NCBI RefSeq assembly: GCF_020405185.1
Contig: NZ_CP084463.1
Location: 1,364,001 to 1,428,000, forward strand
DNA length: 64,000 nucleotides
DNA from: Halomicrobium salinisoli
GTDB lineage: Archaea; Halobacteriota; Halobacteria; Halobacteriales; Haloarculaceae
Reading direction: 5' to 3'
Shown here: positions 25,800 through 36,017 of the stretch, one piece after another
How positions within the stretch are numbered: the first letter of the stretch is position 1
How the letters are laid out: the number at the start of each line of letters is the position of its first letter
Notes under the pieces: generated by a model
The model's input: only the letters and a program-made list of their open reading frames with translations
The model's database searches: none
What the model was told of the DNA's origin: nothing
Position numbers and translations under genes: made by a program

Positions 25800-26840
25800 A
25801 TGGACACCGCCGAGCGGCTCGACCTGGTGACGCGCCACACGGAGGAGGTCGTCACCGAGGACGAGCTCGAGACGCTGCTCGAGGGCGACGACCCGTCGGC
25901 GTACATCGGCTACGCGCCGACCGGCGAGATGCACATCGGCCACTTCACGACGATGCGGAAGCTCGCGGACTTCCTGCGGGCGGGCGTGGACGTGACCGTG
26001 CTGATCGCCGACCTGCACGCCCATCTGGACGACGAGAAGAGCCCCTTCGACCTGCTGGACGCGCGGTCGGAGTACTACCGCGTCGCCATCGAGGGGATGA
26101 TCGACGCGGCCGGGGCGGACCCCGACGACGTCGAGTTCGTCCGCGGGACGGAGTTCCAGCTCGACGAGGAGTACACGCTGGAGATGTACCGCATGGCCGC
26201 GGAGACGACGATCGCCCGGACCCAGCGCGCGGCCAGCGAGGTCGTCCGCGAGTCCGAATCGCCGAACCTCGGTGGGCTCATCTACCCGCTGATGCAGACG
26301 CTGGACGTCGACGCGCTGGACGCCGACATCGCCTACGGCGGCGTCGACCAGCGCGGCATCTACATGCTCTCCCGCGAGATCCTGCCCGATCACGGCGGCG
26401 AGTCGCCAATCTGCCTGTTCGCGCCGCTGCTGTCGGGCCTGACGGGCGGGAAGATGAGCGCCTCCGACGAGTCCTCGAAGGTGAACCTCACGGACGACCG
26501 CGACGCCGTGGTCGAGAAGATCCAGGAGGCCTACTGCCCGATGGGCGAGGTCGAGGACAACGGCGTCCTCGAGTACCTCGACCACCTCGTGTTCCCCGTC
26601 CTCGAGCAGCGCGGCGAGGCGTTCGTCGTCGAGCGCCCCGAGGAGTACGGCGGCGACCTCACGTACGAGGACTACGAGTCGCTGGAAGCGGACTTCGTCA
26701 GCGAGGAACTCCACCCCGCTGACCTCAAGCCGGCGGCGGGCGAGTACATCTCCGAGGTCATCGACCCCGTCCGCGAGCAGCTGTCCGAGCGCGAGGACCT
26801 GCTGGTCGAGGCCTACCCCGAGAAGTACGCCGACGAGTAG
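25800..26840 (+). CDS. tyrS: Tyrosyl-tRNA synthetase
   Basis: A 346-residue class I aminoacyl-tRNA synthetase of the archaeal/eukaryotic short type, which charges tRNA-Tyr. The HIGH signature appears in YAPTGEMHIGHFTTM (about 38-52) and the KMSKS loop as GGKMSASDES (about 218-227). Tyrosine-site residues lie in YIGYAPTG, MYRMAAETT and the LMQTLD...GGVDQRGIYML segment. TyrS and TrpS are related; the match over GYAPTG, the length and the lack of a C-terminal extension favour TyrS. The methyltransferase gene begins four bases after the stop. Confidence 0.93.
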   Translation: MDTAERLDLVTRHTEEVVTEDELETLLEGDDPSAYIGYAPTGEMHIGHFTTMRKLADFLRAGVDVTVLIADLHAHLDDEKSPFDLLDARSEYYRVAIEGMIDAAGADPDDVEFVRGTEFQLDEEYTLEMYRMAAETTIARTQRAASEVVRESESPNLGGLIYPLMQTLDVDALDADIAYGGVDQRGIYMLSREILPDHGGESPICLFAPLLSGLTGGKMSASDESSKVNLTDDRDAVVEKIQEAYCPMGEVEDNGVLEYLDHLVFPVLEQRGEAFVVERPEEYGGDLTYEDYESLEADFVSEELHPADLKPAAGEYISEVIDPVREQLSEREDLLVEAYPEKYADE

Positions 26841-26844
26841 CGGG

Positions 26845-27540
26845 ATGGCCGATCAGCCGACGCGGGGGGACGTCCGCCAGACCTACGAGACCATCGCGGG
26901 GCACTTCTCGCAGACCCGCGAGTACGCCTGGCCGGAAGTCGAGGCCTTCGTCGACGACGTCGCCGACGAGCAGGGGGCGGAACCGGGGGCGACCGTCGGC
27001 CTCGACGTCGGCTGCGGGAACGGCCGGCACGCGGAGACGCTCGCGACGGTCGTCGATCGCGTGCTCGCGCTGGACGCCAGCCTCGGACTCCTCGCCGAAG
27101 CCCGGGACCGGCTGGCGGACGCGGATCCGGAGACGCAGTTCGACCTACTCGCCGGCGACGCGGCCCGACTGCCCGTCGCCGACGGCGCCGTCGACGCGGC
27201 CGTCTACGTCGCCACGCTCCATCACCTCCCGTCGCGCGACGAGCGCGTCGCGAGCCTGTCCGAACTCGGCCGCGTGCTCGCGCCCGGCGGTCGCGCGCTA
27301 GTGAGCGCCTGGAGCACGGCCCACGACCGCTTCGACGCCTCGGCCGACGACGAGCGGGGCTTCGACACGACCGTCGACTGGACGCTACCGGACGGCGACG
27401 TCGTCCCCCGGTACTACCACGTGTACGCTCCGGCGGAGTTCGAGCGCGACCTGCGAGAGAGCGGGCTGGCCGTCGTCGATTCCCGGGTCTCCAGCGGGAA
27501 CTGCTACGCCGTCGTGCGTCCCGAAGGGAAACGCCCTTAA
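26845..27540 (+). CDS. Trm9/ALKBH8-like tRNA wobble-uridine methyltransferase
   Basis: A 231-residue class I SAM methyltransferase. Beyond the SAM motif (GLDVGCGNGRHAETL, about 51-65) it has features specific to the Trm9/ALKBH8 family: TYETIAGHFSQTREYAWPEV near the N-terminus (yeast Trm9 has YNEIAPHFSQTR...WP), VYVATLHHLPSRDERV, and VDWTLPDGDVVPRYYHVYAPAEFE near the C-terminus. Trm9 methylates carboxymethyl-uridine at position 34 of tRNAs such as tRNA-Arg(UCU) and tRNA-Gly(UCC). Here it follows tyrS by four bases and lies 48 bp before a tRNA-Gly(TCC) gene, which fits that role. The exact archaeal product is not established. Confidence 0.85.
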   Translation: MADQPTRGDVRQTYETIAGHFSQTREYAWPEVEAFVDDVADEQGAEPGATVGLDVGCGNGRHAETLATVVDRVLALDASLGLLAEARDRLADADPETQFDLLAGDAARLPVADGAVDAAVYVATLHHLPSRDERVASLSELGRVLAPGGRALVSAWSTAHDRFDASADDERGFDTTVDWTLPDGDVVPRYYHVYAPAEFERDLRESGLAVVDSRVSSGNCYAVVRPEGKRP

Positions 27541-27588
27541 TCGACCGCCCGTAATCGACGGGTGCCGCGGAACGCGGCGCAACTGTGC

Positions 27589-27659
27589 GCGGCGATGGTC
27601 TAGTGGTAGGACCTGAGCCTTCCAAGCTCATGGCCCGGGTTCAAATCCCGGTCGCCGCA
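27589..27659 (+). tRNA. tRNA-Gly (anticodon TCC)
   Basis: A 71-nt cloverleaf: acceptor GCGGCGA (27589-27595) pairs with TCGCCGC (27652-27658), discriminator A at 27659. The D-arm contains TAGTGGTAGGAC, the anticodon stem TGAGC/GCTCA encloses loop CTTCCAA with anticodon TCC, and the T-arm is CCGGGTTCAAATCCCGG. No intron. Encoded CCA is absent. Copies of its 3' half follow immediately downstream. Confidence 0.95.
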
Positions 27660-27897
27660 TTTTGCTGCGAGCAAACCGCGAGCAGCAAATGCCGTATGGA
27701 GGGATTTGAAGTAGAGAAGTCGCAGCGCCCGAACGGAGTGAGGGCGACCGTCTTCGCGTGGTTCAAATCCCGGTCGCCGCATTTTGCTGCGAGCAAACCG
27801 CGAGCAGCAAATGCCGTATGGAGGGATTTGAGCCCTGCCAGGCGCGCGCAGCGAAGCGAGCACGTCTGGGTCCGGTTCAAATCCCGGTTGCCGCATT
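27638..27897 (+). repeat. Three direct copies of the tRNA-Gly 3' end (tRNA-associated array)
   Basis: Copy 1 (27638-27709) begins inside the tRNA T-arm and runs 72 bp; copy 2 (27760-27831) is identical over all 72 bp; copy 3 (27874-27897) keeps only the 24-bp T-arm/acceptor part with one C-to-T change. Each full copy contains a hairpin (TTGCTGC/GCAGCAA) and ends in GGGATTTGA, which is the inverted T-loop sequence (TCAAATCCC). The spacers between copies are unrelated except for a GAACGGAGTGAG hairpin (27726-27746) and an AGCGAAGCGAG motif. No gene is here: minus-strand reading frames in the array are only translations of T-arm DNA. Confidence 0.85.
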
Positions 27898-28285
27898 CTG
27901 CGAGGTCAGTACGTCCGTGGCACGGCACGGAGCGCCGGTACCACTTCCGGGATCGGTGTCGACTCCGTCTCAGAAGGGAATCAGTGGTTCCGACTCGGTA
28001 CGACCACGTCACGCGAATTAGCACCGTGGGGACTCGCGGACGAGACACTGTGATGGGGTAGCAAAACCAGACGTTAACGGCGTGTTCGGAACGGTAGACG
28101 GCGGCAGCCGGTGTAAAGGGACGACGGTCGCGGCATCGAGAGGGTGGAGCGCACGGACCGAGGCGTAACGACGGCTTTTGATGCCGCTTCGACGGCGGTC
28201 CCGGTGGCTCCCGTGTCCGGGTGGACGGACACACGGACCGCGACGTCGTCCGACGGTCGGACCGCGTCGTCCGGGGGCGGTCTGC
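27898..28285. other. Intergenic region without a supported gene
   Basis: About 390 bp between the tRNA-Gly array and the gene ending at 28286. It is GC-rich, with no domain-bearing frame, tRNA-like fold or clear repeat; all frames here lack a recognisable protein. Confidence 0.55.
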
Positions 28286-28666
28286 TTACCGATCGACAGT
28301 CGTCCACACGTCGCTCGTGATGACGGCGTCGGAGTTCTCCGGGACGGAGAGCCGGAGTCCGTCCTCGGTTTCGAGGGCGACCACGTCGGGGCTGTTGGTC
28401 CCGACCCGGTCGCGCACGGGGAACGTCAGCGGGTACTCTCGGTCCGGGTAGTCGTCCATCGAGGGCGATCCGGGCGGCTCTTCGAGGAGCGCGGCCGACG
28501 CTGGGTCGACGTCGTCGCTCGCCACGAAGTTCGAGACGGCCGATCGGACGCGGTTGAGCAGGGACGCGCCCGCGTCGCCGACGCGAGTGCGGATGCTCGT
28601 CTCGCCCGGATCGGGGGGATCGGACTCTGGGGAGTGACGGGGGCCGTCGGCCGGTGACACACTCAT
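28286..28666 (-). CDS. Acidic hypothetical protein
   Basis: A 126-residue soluble protein starting at MSVSPADGPRH; a Met eleven codons further upstream is less likely. It has a proline-rich disordered start (about 1-30), a helical part (SLLNRVRSAVSNFVASDD), an acidic linker and a beta-rich C-terminus (YPLTFPVRDRVG, VVALETEDGLRLSVPENSDAVI). No motif or membrane segment is recognised. It stands alone upstream of the HD gene on the same strand with 100 bp between start and stop. Confidence 0.6.
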   Translation of the reverse strand: MSVSPADGPRHSPESDPPDPGETSIRTRVGDAGASLLNRVRSAVSNFVASDDVDPASAALLEEPPGSPSMDDYPDREYPLTFPVRDRVGTNSPDVVALETEDGLRLSVPENSDAVITSDVWTTVDR

Positions 28667-28766
28667 GTCTACACGTGTGCGGTATACGGTCAAAGTCATT
28701 CAGCCGATAACGTACAGTAGAGTCCACTGAAAGGACGATAATCCCGACCTTAGATCCACCCCGGGG

Positions 28767-29597
28767 TCACAGCTCGATGCGCTCGACGATCCGTTCGTCG
28801 TTGTCCTCGACGTTGAGTGCGACGATCCGAACGTGGTCCTCGATGCCGGACCCGCGGAGCTTCGCCTTGAGGAGGTTGTCGACCTGATAGACGCCTGCGG
28901 CGTTGGTCATCCGGATCTCGACGAGGACGGGGTGGTCCTCGCCCGGCTGGAGCGAGACGCGCTCGATGGCCTGGCTGGAGACCGTGTTGATGCCCCGTCC
29001 GCCCTCGTGGTAGGGGATCCGAGAGCGCCCCGCTTCCATGTCCAGCGCGTCGGAGACCCGGACGACGCCGGCCTCGGTCGTCAGCGGCTCCTCGGAGGTA
29101 TGGTGACAGAGGATCGCGTGCAGGACTTCGCCCTTGACCCGGACGGCGTCGGCGGTGTCGTAGAACTCCGGGAGGATCTCGTCGAGCAGGTCCGCGGCCA
29201 GCGGGATCGAGTAGTAGGCGTGCTCGTCGCGGTGGACGACGTGCCCGATGTCGTGCAGCGTCGCCGCCAGCGCGACGATGACAGCCTCGTCGGCCTCTTC
29301 GAGGCCCTGGTCGCTCGCGCCGTTGAACGCCACGCCGCCGCGCTTGAGGAGGTCGTAGAGACACAGCGCACGGTTGCGGACGATCGAGATGTGCTTGGCC
29401 CCGTGGTCGTTGTACCGCTTGCGCGTCACCGGGTTGACGTTCTGGGCCTCCAGATAGGCCTGGACCGTCTCGTCGGTCGTGACGTACTCGAGGACCTCGT
29501 TGACTCGCTCGTCGGGGAACGAGTGCCCGTCGTCGGGGTCGTAGACCCGCCATCGTTCCCCCTGCTCCTGCTGCTCCTGCTCGGCGCTGTCGCTCAT
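28767..29597 (-). CDS. HD-domain phosphohydrolase
   Basis: A 276-residue protein with an HD metal-dependent phosphohydrolase domain. Metal ligands are seen as KHISIVRN (His), TLHDIGHVVHRDEH (His-Asp and following His, about 112-125), CHHTSEE (double His) and VRVSDALDM (Asp). The N-terminal 25 residues are Gln/Glu-rich and the C-terminal 60 residues (VEIRMTNAAGVYQVDNLLKAK) form a separate small beta domain. HD enzymes act on nucleotides or phosphodiesters; the substrate here is unknown. It ends near the peroxiredoxin gene, both on the minus strand with 37 bp between. Confidence 0.82.
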   Translation of the reverse strand: MSDSAEQEQQEQGERWRVYDPDDGHSFPDERVNEVLEYVTTDETVQAYLEAQNVNPVTRKRYNDHGAKHISIVRNRALCLYDLLKRGGVAFNGASDQGLEEADEAVIVALAATLHDIGHVVHRDEHAYYSIPLAADLLDEILPEFYDTADAVRVKGEVLHAILCHHTSEEPLTTEAGVVRVSDALDMEAGRSRIPYHEGGRGINTVSSQAIERVSLQPGEDHPVLVEIRMTNAAGVYQVDNLLKAKLRGSGIEDHVRIVALNVEDNDERIVERIEL

Positions 29598-29634
29598 GAT
29601 ACACGATTGATGGTGGACCGAGAAAAGCCCTCGC

Positions 29635-30108
29635 CTACTCGGACCGGACGGCGTCGAGGACCTCGTCGTAGTCGGGCTCGACCCCGGGGTCGTCGCTGAC
29701 CCAGTCGTAGGCGATCTCGCCGTCGCTGTCGACGACGAAGACCGAGCGCTTGGCGACGTTGTCCACGCCCAGTTCCTCGAAGTCCATGGTCAGGTTCCAC
29801 TCCTCGACCACGTCGCGGTTGGAGTCGCTGATCAGGTCGAAGGAGAGGGCCAGTTCGTCGCGGAACGCGTTCTGGCTGAAGGGCGTGTCGACGCTGACGC
29901 CGTAGACGGCGGCGCCCGCGTCCTCGAACTCGCCGAGGCGCTCCTGGAAGGTGTTCATCTCGTGGCTGCAGACGCTGGTGAACGCGCCGGGGAAGAACGC
30001 CAGCACGAGCGGCGCCTCGTCCAGGCGCTCGGAGAGGGTGAACGACTCGACGTCGCCGTTGGCGAGCGGTGCGGAGAAGTCTGGGGCTTCGTCACCGGTC
30101 GTAGGCAT
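29635..30108 (-). CDS. Peroxiredoxin (AhpC/TSA/BCP family)
   Basis: A 157-residue thiol peroxidase reducing H2O2 and organic peroxides. The peroxidatic Cys lies in FFPGAFTSVCSHEMN (about residue 50), with the Pro and Thr of the PxxxT/SxxC active site. There is no second Cys, so it is a 1-Cys type or uses an external thiol. SFDLISDSNRDVVEEW and KRSVFVVDSDGEI are typical. Met at 30106-30108 (MPTTGDEAPDF) is the family start; longer readings add unrelated residues. It is divergent from tatA. Confidence 0.9.
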   Translation of the reverse strand: MPTTGDEAPDFSAPLANGDVESFTLSERLDEAPLVLAFFPGAFTSVCSHEMNTFQERLGEFEDAGAAVYGVSVDTPFSQNAFRDELALSFDLISDSNRDVVEEWNLTMDFEELGVDNVAKRSVFVVDSDGEIAYDWVSDDPGVEPDYDEVLDAVRSE

Positions 30109-30209
30109 CTCGTGCGGTGATTCCGGCGGCACGCGCAAGTACGTTCCGTCTCCGATCGGGCCGACTGCCTGAGGGGCGGTAACGTCGTATTTCAACTGAG
30201 CAAAAAGCC

Positions 30210-30216
30210 TATAATA
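30210..30216 (+). promoter_or_regulatory. BoxA (TATAATA) of tatA
   Basis: Strong AT-rich box 25-31 nt before the ATG at 30241; leaderless spacing. Confidence 0.55.
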
Positions 30217-30240
30217 GCCACCACGTTAAGTCCTGCTACG

Positions 30241-30525
30241 ATGGTAGTATCCGTACTTCAGATCGGACTGCCGGGGACCCAGGAGATGATGATCATCCTC
30301 CTGATCGCGGTCCTCCTGTTCGGTGCAAACAAGATCCCCAAGCTCGCCCGGTCGACGGGTCAGGCGATGGGTGAATTCCAGAAGGGTCGCGAAGAAGTCG
30401 AGCAGGAGCTCGAAGAGATCAAGGACGGCACCGGTTCCAGCGGTTCCGCCTCCACCGACGACGTCGCCACGGACGTCGACGCCACTGAGACGACGGCCGA
30501 GACGACCGAGACGACCGATCGGTAA
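30241..30525 (+). CDS. tatA: Twin-arginine translocase subunit TatA
   Basis: A 94-residue TatA/TatE-type protein: short N-terminus, one transmembrane helix (MMIILLIAVLLFGANKIPKLA, with the Phe-Gly hinge before the amphipathic helix), then an amphipathic helix and an acidic, Thr/Glu-rich tail (about 62-94). TatA forms the pore for folded proteins with an RR signal; haloarchaea export most proteins by Tat. TatC is not adjacent. It sits alone between the peroxiredoxin and tRNA-Arg. Confidence 0.93.
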   Translation: MVVSVLQIGLPGTQEMMIILLIAVLLFGANKIPKLARSTGQAMGEFQKGREEVEQELEEIKDGTGSSGSASTDDVATDVDATETTAETTETTDR

Positions 30526-30606
30526 CCCATCCCCGGTTTTCCAATCTCTTTCCGGCCGACAGCGGAACGCAAAGCGTTTTTCGCTGCCGCCCGCTATCGG
30601 CCGGTA

Positions 30607-30679
30607 GGGCGTGTGGCCTAGCGGACAGGGCGAGGGGTTCCTAACCCCTCGATCGCGGGTTCGAATCCCGCCACGCCCG
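30607..30679 (+). tRNA. tRNA-Arg (anticodon CCT)
   Basis: A 73-nt cloverleaf: acceptor GGGCGTG (30607-30613) pairs with CACGCCC (30672-30678), discriminator G at 30679. The D-arm has CCTAGCGGACAGG, the anticodon stem AGGGG/CCCCT encloses loop TTCCTAA with anticodon CCT, and the T-arm is GCGGGTTCGAATCCCGC. No intron or encoded CCA. The 3' end is duplicated downstream. Confidence 0.95.
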
Positions 30680-30971
30680 TGCAAGGAACCGACGAGCGCA
30701 GCGAGTCGGTGACTGAACCGGAACGGGATTCGAACCCTGCCAGTCGCAGCGGCCGAGCGGAGCGAGGCCGACCGTCTGGCTCCGGTTCGAATCCCGCCAC
30801 GCCCGCTTCGCGGTTTCTCGCGTCCGCTCGAAACACGCTCGCGAGCGTGGCGTAGCTCGCAAACGCGTCGCGTTTGCTCGCTCCCGCCACGCCCGCTCAC
30901 CTCGTGCGCTCGGCTCGCGGCCGTGGCGACCTTCGCGAAGCCTGCGGCTTCGCTCAGTCCCGCCACGCCCG
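30658..30971 (+). repeat. Four direct copies of the tRNA-Arg 3' end
   Basis: The tRNA 3' end at 30658-30679 recurs exactly at 30784-30805 (22 bp, GGTTCGAATCCCGCCACGCCCG), then as the 14-bp core TCCCGCCACGCCCG at 30882-30895 and 30958-30971. An inverted T-loop (GGGATTCGAACCC at 30725-30737) lies between copies 1 and 2. The spacers hold GAGCGCAGCGAG and GAGCGGAGCGAG hairpins (30689-30709, 30750-30770) and GCAAACGCG/CGCGTTTGC (30859-30876 region). The layout is the same as behind tRNA-Gly. 30972-31228 has no supported gene. Confidence 0.83.
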
Positions 30972-31228
30972 TTCGTTACGCGCCCGTTTCCGGCGAGCGA
31001 TGGTGATGCGCGGCACGGCTACAGAAAGAGGGACGGCGGCTTCGGGAGGTGGATCCGGCTGCGCCTTACGTATCGTTACTCGACCCCTGCGAGGTCGGTA
31101 AGAGCGACGTTCTGTACGGCAGGCCAGTCGGCGACGGGAACGAGAGGTGGTAGCAAGGTGGGAACCGGCGGTCGCGTCGGTTCGAGCCGCAGTAGTGCGG
31201 ACGCGCTGGAACTGCCGACAGCGCGTCG

Positions 31229-33817
<2,589 letters not shown>

Positions 33818-33967
33818 CTCGACTAACTATAGGGCCTGACCGTTCATGCGGTTTGCCGTTTCAGAAGCTCTGCGAAGGCGGCGCCTGAATTACGCAACTG
33901 AAGCGATACCGCCATCCAGTCTAGGATTGCAATCTCCGGCTGCGGCTGAGTCCGGAACCCGAACCGG

Positions 33968-34558
33968 TCACGCGCCCTCGCGGAGCTCCTCGTACTGTTC
34001 GACGAACCGCGACTCGCAGGACGCACAGCAGAAGTAGTAGGTCTCACTGTCGAGCGTCGCCGACGTCCCCTCGGCGTCGACGGAGTTCCCGCACTCGGCG
34101 CACTCGGGGGCCAGTTCCGCGTCGCCGAGGCCCGGCGTCCACTCGGCGTCGGCCAGGACCCGAACCTCGTACTCGCGGACGTCCTCGAGGAGGTCGTGGG
34201 CGCCCAGCAGCGCCGTCACGTCGCCGTCCGGAACCGTCGCGGTGAAGGTCACCCGGGCGTCGACGCTCCGGAAGACGTGCTCGACGGCGTCGACGCCGGC
34301 CAGCGCGTCGGCGACGCGCTCGGCGGCCGTCGGATCGACGTCGAGGGAGACGAACACGTGGACGCCCTCGCGGAGCATCGACCGGTCAAGTTCGACGGTG
34401 AAGCCCTCGATGAGCCCCCGCTCGCGGAGGCGGTCGATGCGGTCGGCGACCGCGGGACCCGACAGGTCGACGGCCTCGCCGATCTCGCTGTAGGGGCGGC
34501 GAGCGTCTTCGAGCAGCAGGCCGAGGATCTCGCGGTCGGTGTCGTCGAGGCCGTCCAT
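33968..34558 (-). CDS. Lrp/AsnC-type regulator with C-terminal TRASH metal-sensing domain
   Basis: A 196-residue regulator. Residues 1-60 form an Lrp-type helix-turn-helix (DDTDREILGLLLEDARRPYSEIG...SGPAVADRIDRL), the middle is the ligand-type beta sandwich, and the C-terminus (about 150-190) is a TRASH finger: CAECGNSVDAEG, then YYFCCASCESRFVEQY. This combination resembles Halobacterium VNG1179C, shown genetically to activate a copper-ATPase gene. Its location directly upstream of copA and same strand supports control of copA. Its ATG overlaps the TGA of the DtxR-type gene by one base, which implies coupling. Confidence 0.9.
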   Translation of the reverse strand: MDGLDDTDREILGLLLEDARRPYSEIGEAVDLSGPAVADRIDRLRERGLIEGFTVELDRSMLREGVHVFVSLDVDPTAAERVADALAGVDAVEHVFRSVDARVTFTATVPDGDVTALLGAHDLLEDVREYEVRVLADAEWTPGLGDAELAPECAECGNSVDAEGTSATLDSETYYFCCASCESRFVEQYEELREGA

Positions 34559-35232
34559 CAGGCGGTCGCCTCCCTGTCGGCGGTCCGGACGTGGATCATG
34601 TCCGCGATCCGGTCCGGCAGCGCCACCTCGTCGCCGTCGACCTCGACGGTGACCATACCGATCGGCGCGACGTCGACGACGGTCAGTTCGGTTTCGGGCG
34701 CGATCCCCCGCTCGGAGAGGTAGGCCAGTTCCTCGGGGTCGCGGTCGCTGACCCGCTCGACGACGAGGACGTCGCCGATCCCGTGCTCGCCGAGCGTCTC
34801 GGGCGGTTCCTCGTCGACGGGTTCGAGCGTCTCGTTCGGGATGGGGTCGCCGTGCGGATCGACCTCGGGGTCGTCCAGCGCGGCGGCGACGCGGCGCTCG
34901 AACTCCTCGCTGATGTGGTGTTCGAGGCGGTCCGCCTCGTCGTGGACGTCGGCCCAGTCGTAGCCGAGGTACTCGGTGAGGTACGTCTCCAGCAGGCGAT
35001 GGTGGCGGATCACCTCGAGCGCGACGGTCTCGCCCTCGGGGCTCAGGCGCGCGCCGGCGTACTTCTCGCGCTCGACGAACCCGCGGTCCTCGAGCTTCTC
35101 GAGCGTGCTCGACGCCGTCGGCGGGGTGACGTCCAGCGCGTCGGCCAGCGCCGAGGTCGAGACGGGCCCCTCCTCGTCGCGCTGGAGCCGGTAGAGGGCC
35201 TTGAGGTAGTCCTCCATCGTCGCGCTCAGCAT
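34558..35232 (-). CDS. DtxR/MntR-type metal-dependent regulator
   Basis: A 224-residue iron/manganese-type repressor. The winged helix MEDYLKALYRLQRDEEGPVSTSALADALDVTPPTASS is followed by EYLTEYLGYDWADVHDEADRLEHHISEE (metal-binding dimer domain) and a C-terminal SH3-like FeoA domain (about 165-224). The start MLSATMEDYLKAL at 35230-35232 fits DtxR relatives; an upstream open frame is low-complexity Arg-rich and was rejected. Its final TGA overlaps the next ATG, putting it in one transcript with the TRASH regulator and possibly copA. Candidate metals are Mn/Fe. Confidence 0.9.
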   Translation of the reverse strand: MLSATMEDYLKALYRLQRDEEGPVSTSALADALDVTPPTASSTLEKLEDRGFVEREKYAGARLSPEGETVALEVIRHHRLLETYLTEYLGYDWADVHDEADRLEHHISEEFERRVAAALDDPEVDPHGDPIPNETLEPVDEEPPETLGEHGIGDVLVVERVSDRDPEELAYLSERGIAPETELTVVDVAPIGMVTVEVDGDEVALPDRIADMIHVRTADREATA

Positions 35233-35264
35233 CACCACTACCTTACGGCATGGAACGCAAAAGG

Positions 35265-35414
35265 CTATCCCTCCTCCTCGTCTTCGGCCGCCCAGTCGTC
35301 GCCTCGGCCCGTCAGGAGCCACAGCACGGCGTACCCGGCGACGCCGACGACGAACAGCGTCGCCGGGATCAGGAAGGGGCCGAAGGTCTCGACCAGCCGC
35401 GCCAGTAGCTGCAT
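35265..35414 (-). CDS. Small single-helix membrane protein (49 aa)
   Basis: A short gene below usual length cutoffs: ATG at 35412-35414, TAG at 35265-35267. The 49-residue product begins MQLLARLVETFGPFLIP, contains one clear transmembrane helix (about 14-35, with ATLFVVGVAGYAVLWLL) and a charged acidic tail GDDWAAEDEEEG. Small membrane proteins of this kind are common in haloarchaea and of unknown role. It lies just upstream of the DtxR gene on the same strand (32 bp from the DtxR ATG) and could be its co-transcribed partner. Confidence 0.65.
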   Translation of the reverse strand: MQLLARLVETFGPFLIPATLFVVGVAGYAVLWLLTGRGDDWAAEDEEEG

Positions 35415-35528
35415 ACCTCATCGTAGCGAGAGCAGCGACAAAAGTCCGGCTTCCCGGTCGCCGATCCGCGTCCGCCCCGCCCGCCGTCGATGCCACGGTT
35501 TATGTCCGACGGCGGCAGACTCCCGGGC

Positions 35529-36011
35529 GTGTACCGGAACGGACACCTCGGGGCGGCGCTGCTGCTGTACGCGCCGGTTGGGTTCGCGCTGATCGGGGCG
35601 GGCCACCAGGGCCTCGCGCTCGTCGGCGGCGCGGTCGTCGCGTCGCTGGCGACGCTGCCGGACTGCGACCACAGCCTGCCGTTCGTCGAGCACCGGGGCC
35701 CGACGCACACGCTGGCGTTCGCGGCCCTGGTCGGCGCCGGCGTCGGCGCCGCCGGCCACTTCGCGGCCGGGCTCGTTCCCGGCTACGACGCCGCAGCGCT
35801 GTCCGGGTTCGGGTTCGCCGTCGGCGCGCTGGCCGTCGTCTCGCACCTGCTGGCCGACGGCCTGACGCCGGCCGGCATCACGCCGTTCTGGCCGCTCTCG
35901 AAGCGGTGGTTCTCGGCCTCGATCGTCCGGGCGGACAACTGGCTGGCCAATCAACTGCTGCTCGGGCTGGGACTGGCCGCCGTCGGCGCGGTGATCGTCC
36001 TGGCGCGATAG
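35529..36011 (+). CDS. YdjM-like metal-dependent membrane hydrolase-like protein
   Basis: A 160-residue protein with five hydrophobic segments and the YdjM pattern: YRNGHLGAALLLY, LATLPDCDHSLPF near residue 45, HRGPTHTLAF and SHLLADGLTPAGI. The GTG at 35529 gives the family N-terminus, and a TTTATG box at 35499-35504 is 25-30 nt before it; ATG codons at 35490 and 35502 would put the start inside or before that box, so they are less likely. Divergent from the 49-aa gene. It is a shorter relative of the protein at 8749. Confidence 0.72.
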   Translation: MYRNGHLGAALLLYAPVGFALIGAGHQGLALVGGAVVASLATLPDCDHSLPFVEHRGPTHTLAFAALVGAGVGAAGHFAAGLVPGYDAAALSGFGFAVGALAVVSHLLADGLTPAGITPFWPLSKRWFSASIVRADNWLANQLLLGLGLAAVGAVIVLAR

Positions 36012-36017
36012 CCGGCC

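Noticed and set aside
27600..27896. Minus-strand reading frames with repeated RPGFEP or RDLNPG words
   Set aside because: These are translations of the antisense T-arm of tRNA-Gly and its downstream copies; the repeated words reflect TTCGAATCC/TTCAAATCC DNA, not a protein family. The same applies at 30618-30966.
27638..27897. Possible CRISPR array
   Set aside because: Only two or three copies, repeat made of tRNA 3' sequence, spacers share hairpin motifs, and no cas genes nearby.
30658..30971. Additional tRNA genes
   Set aside because: Copies contain only the T-arm and 3' acceptor strand; no D-arm or anticodon arm.
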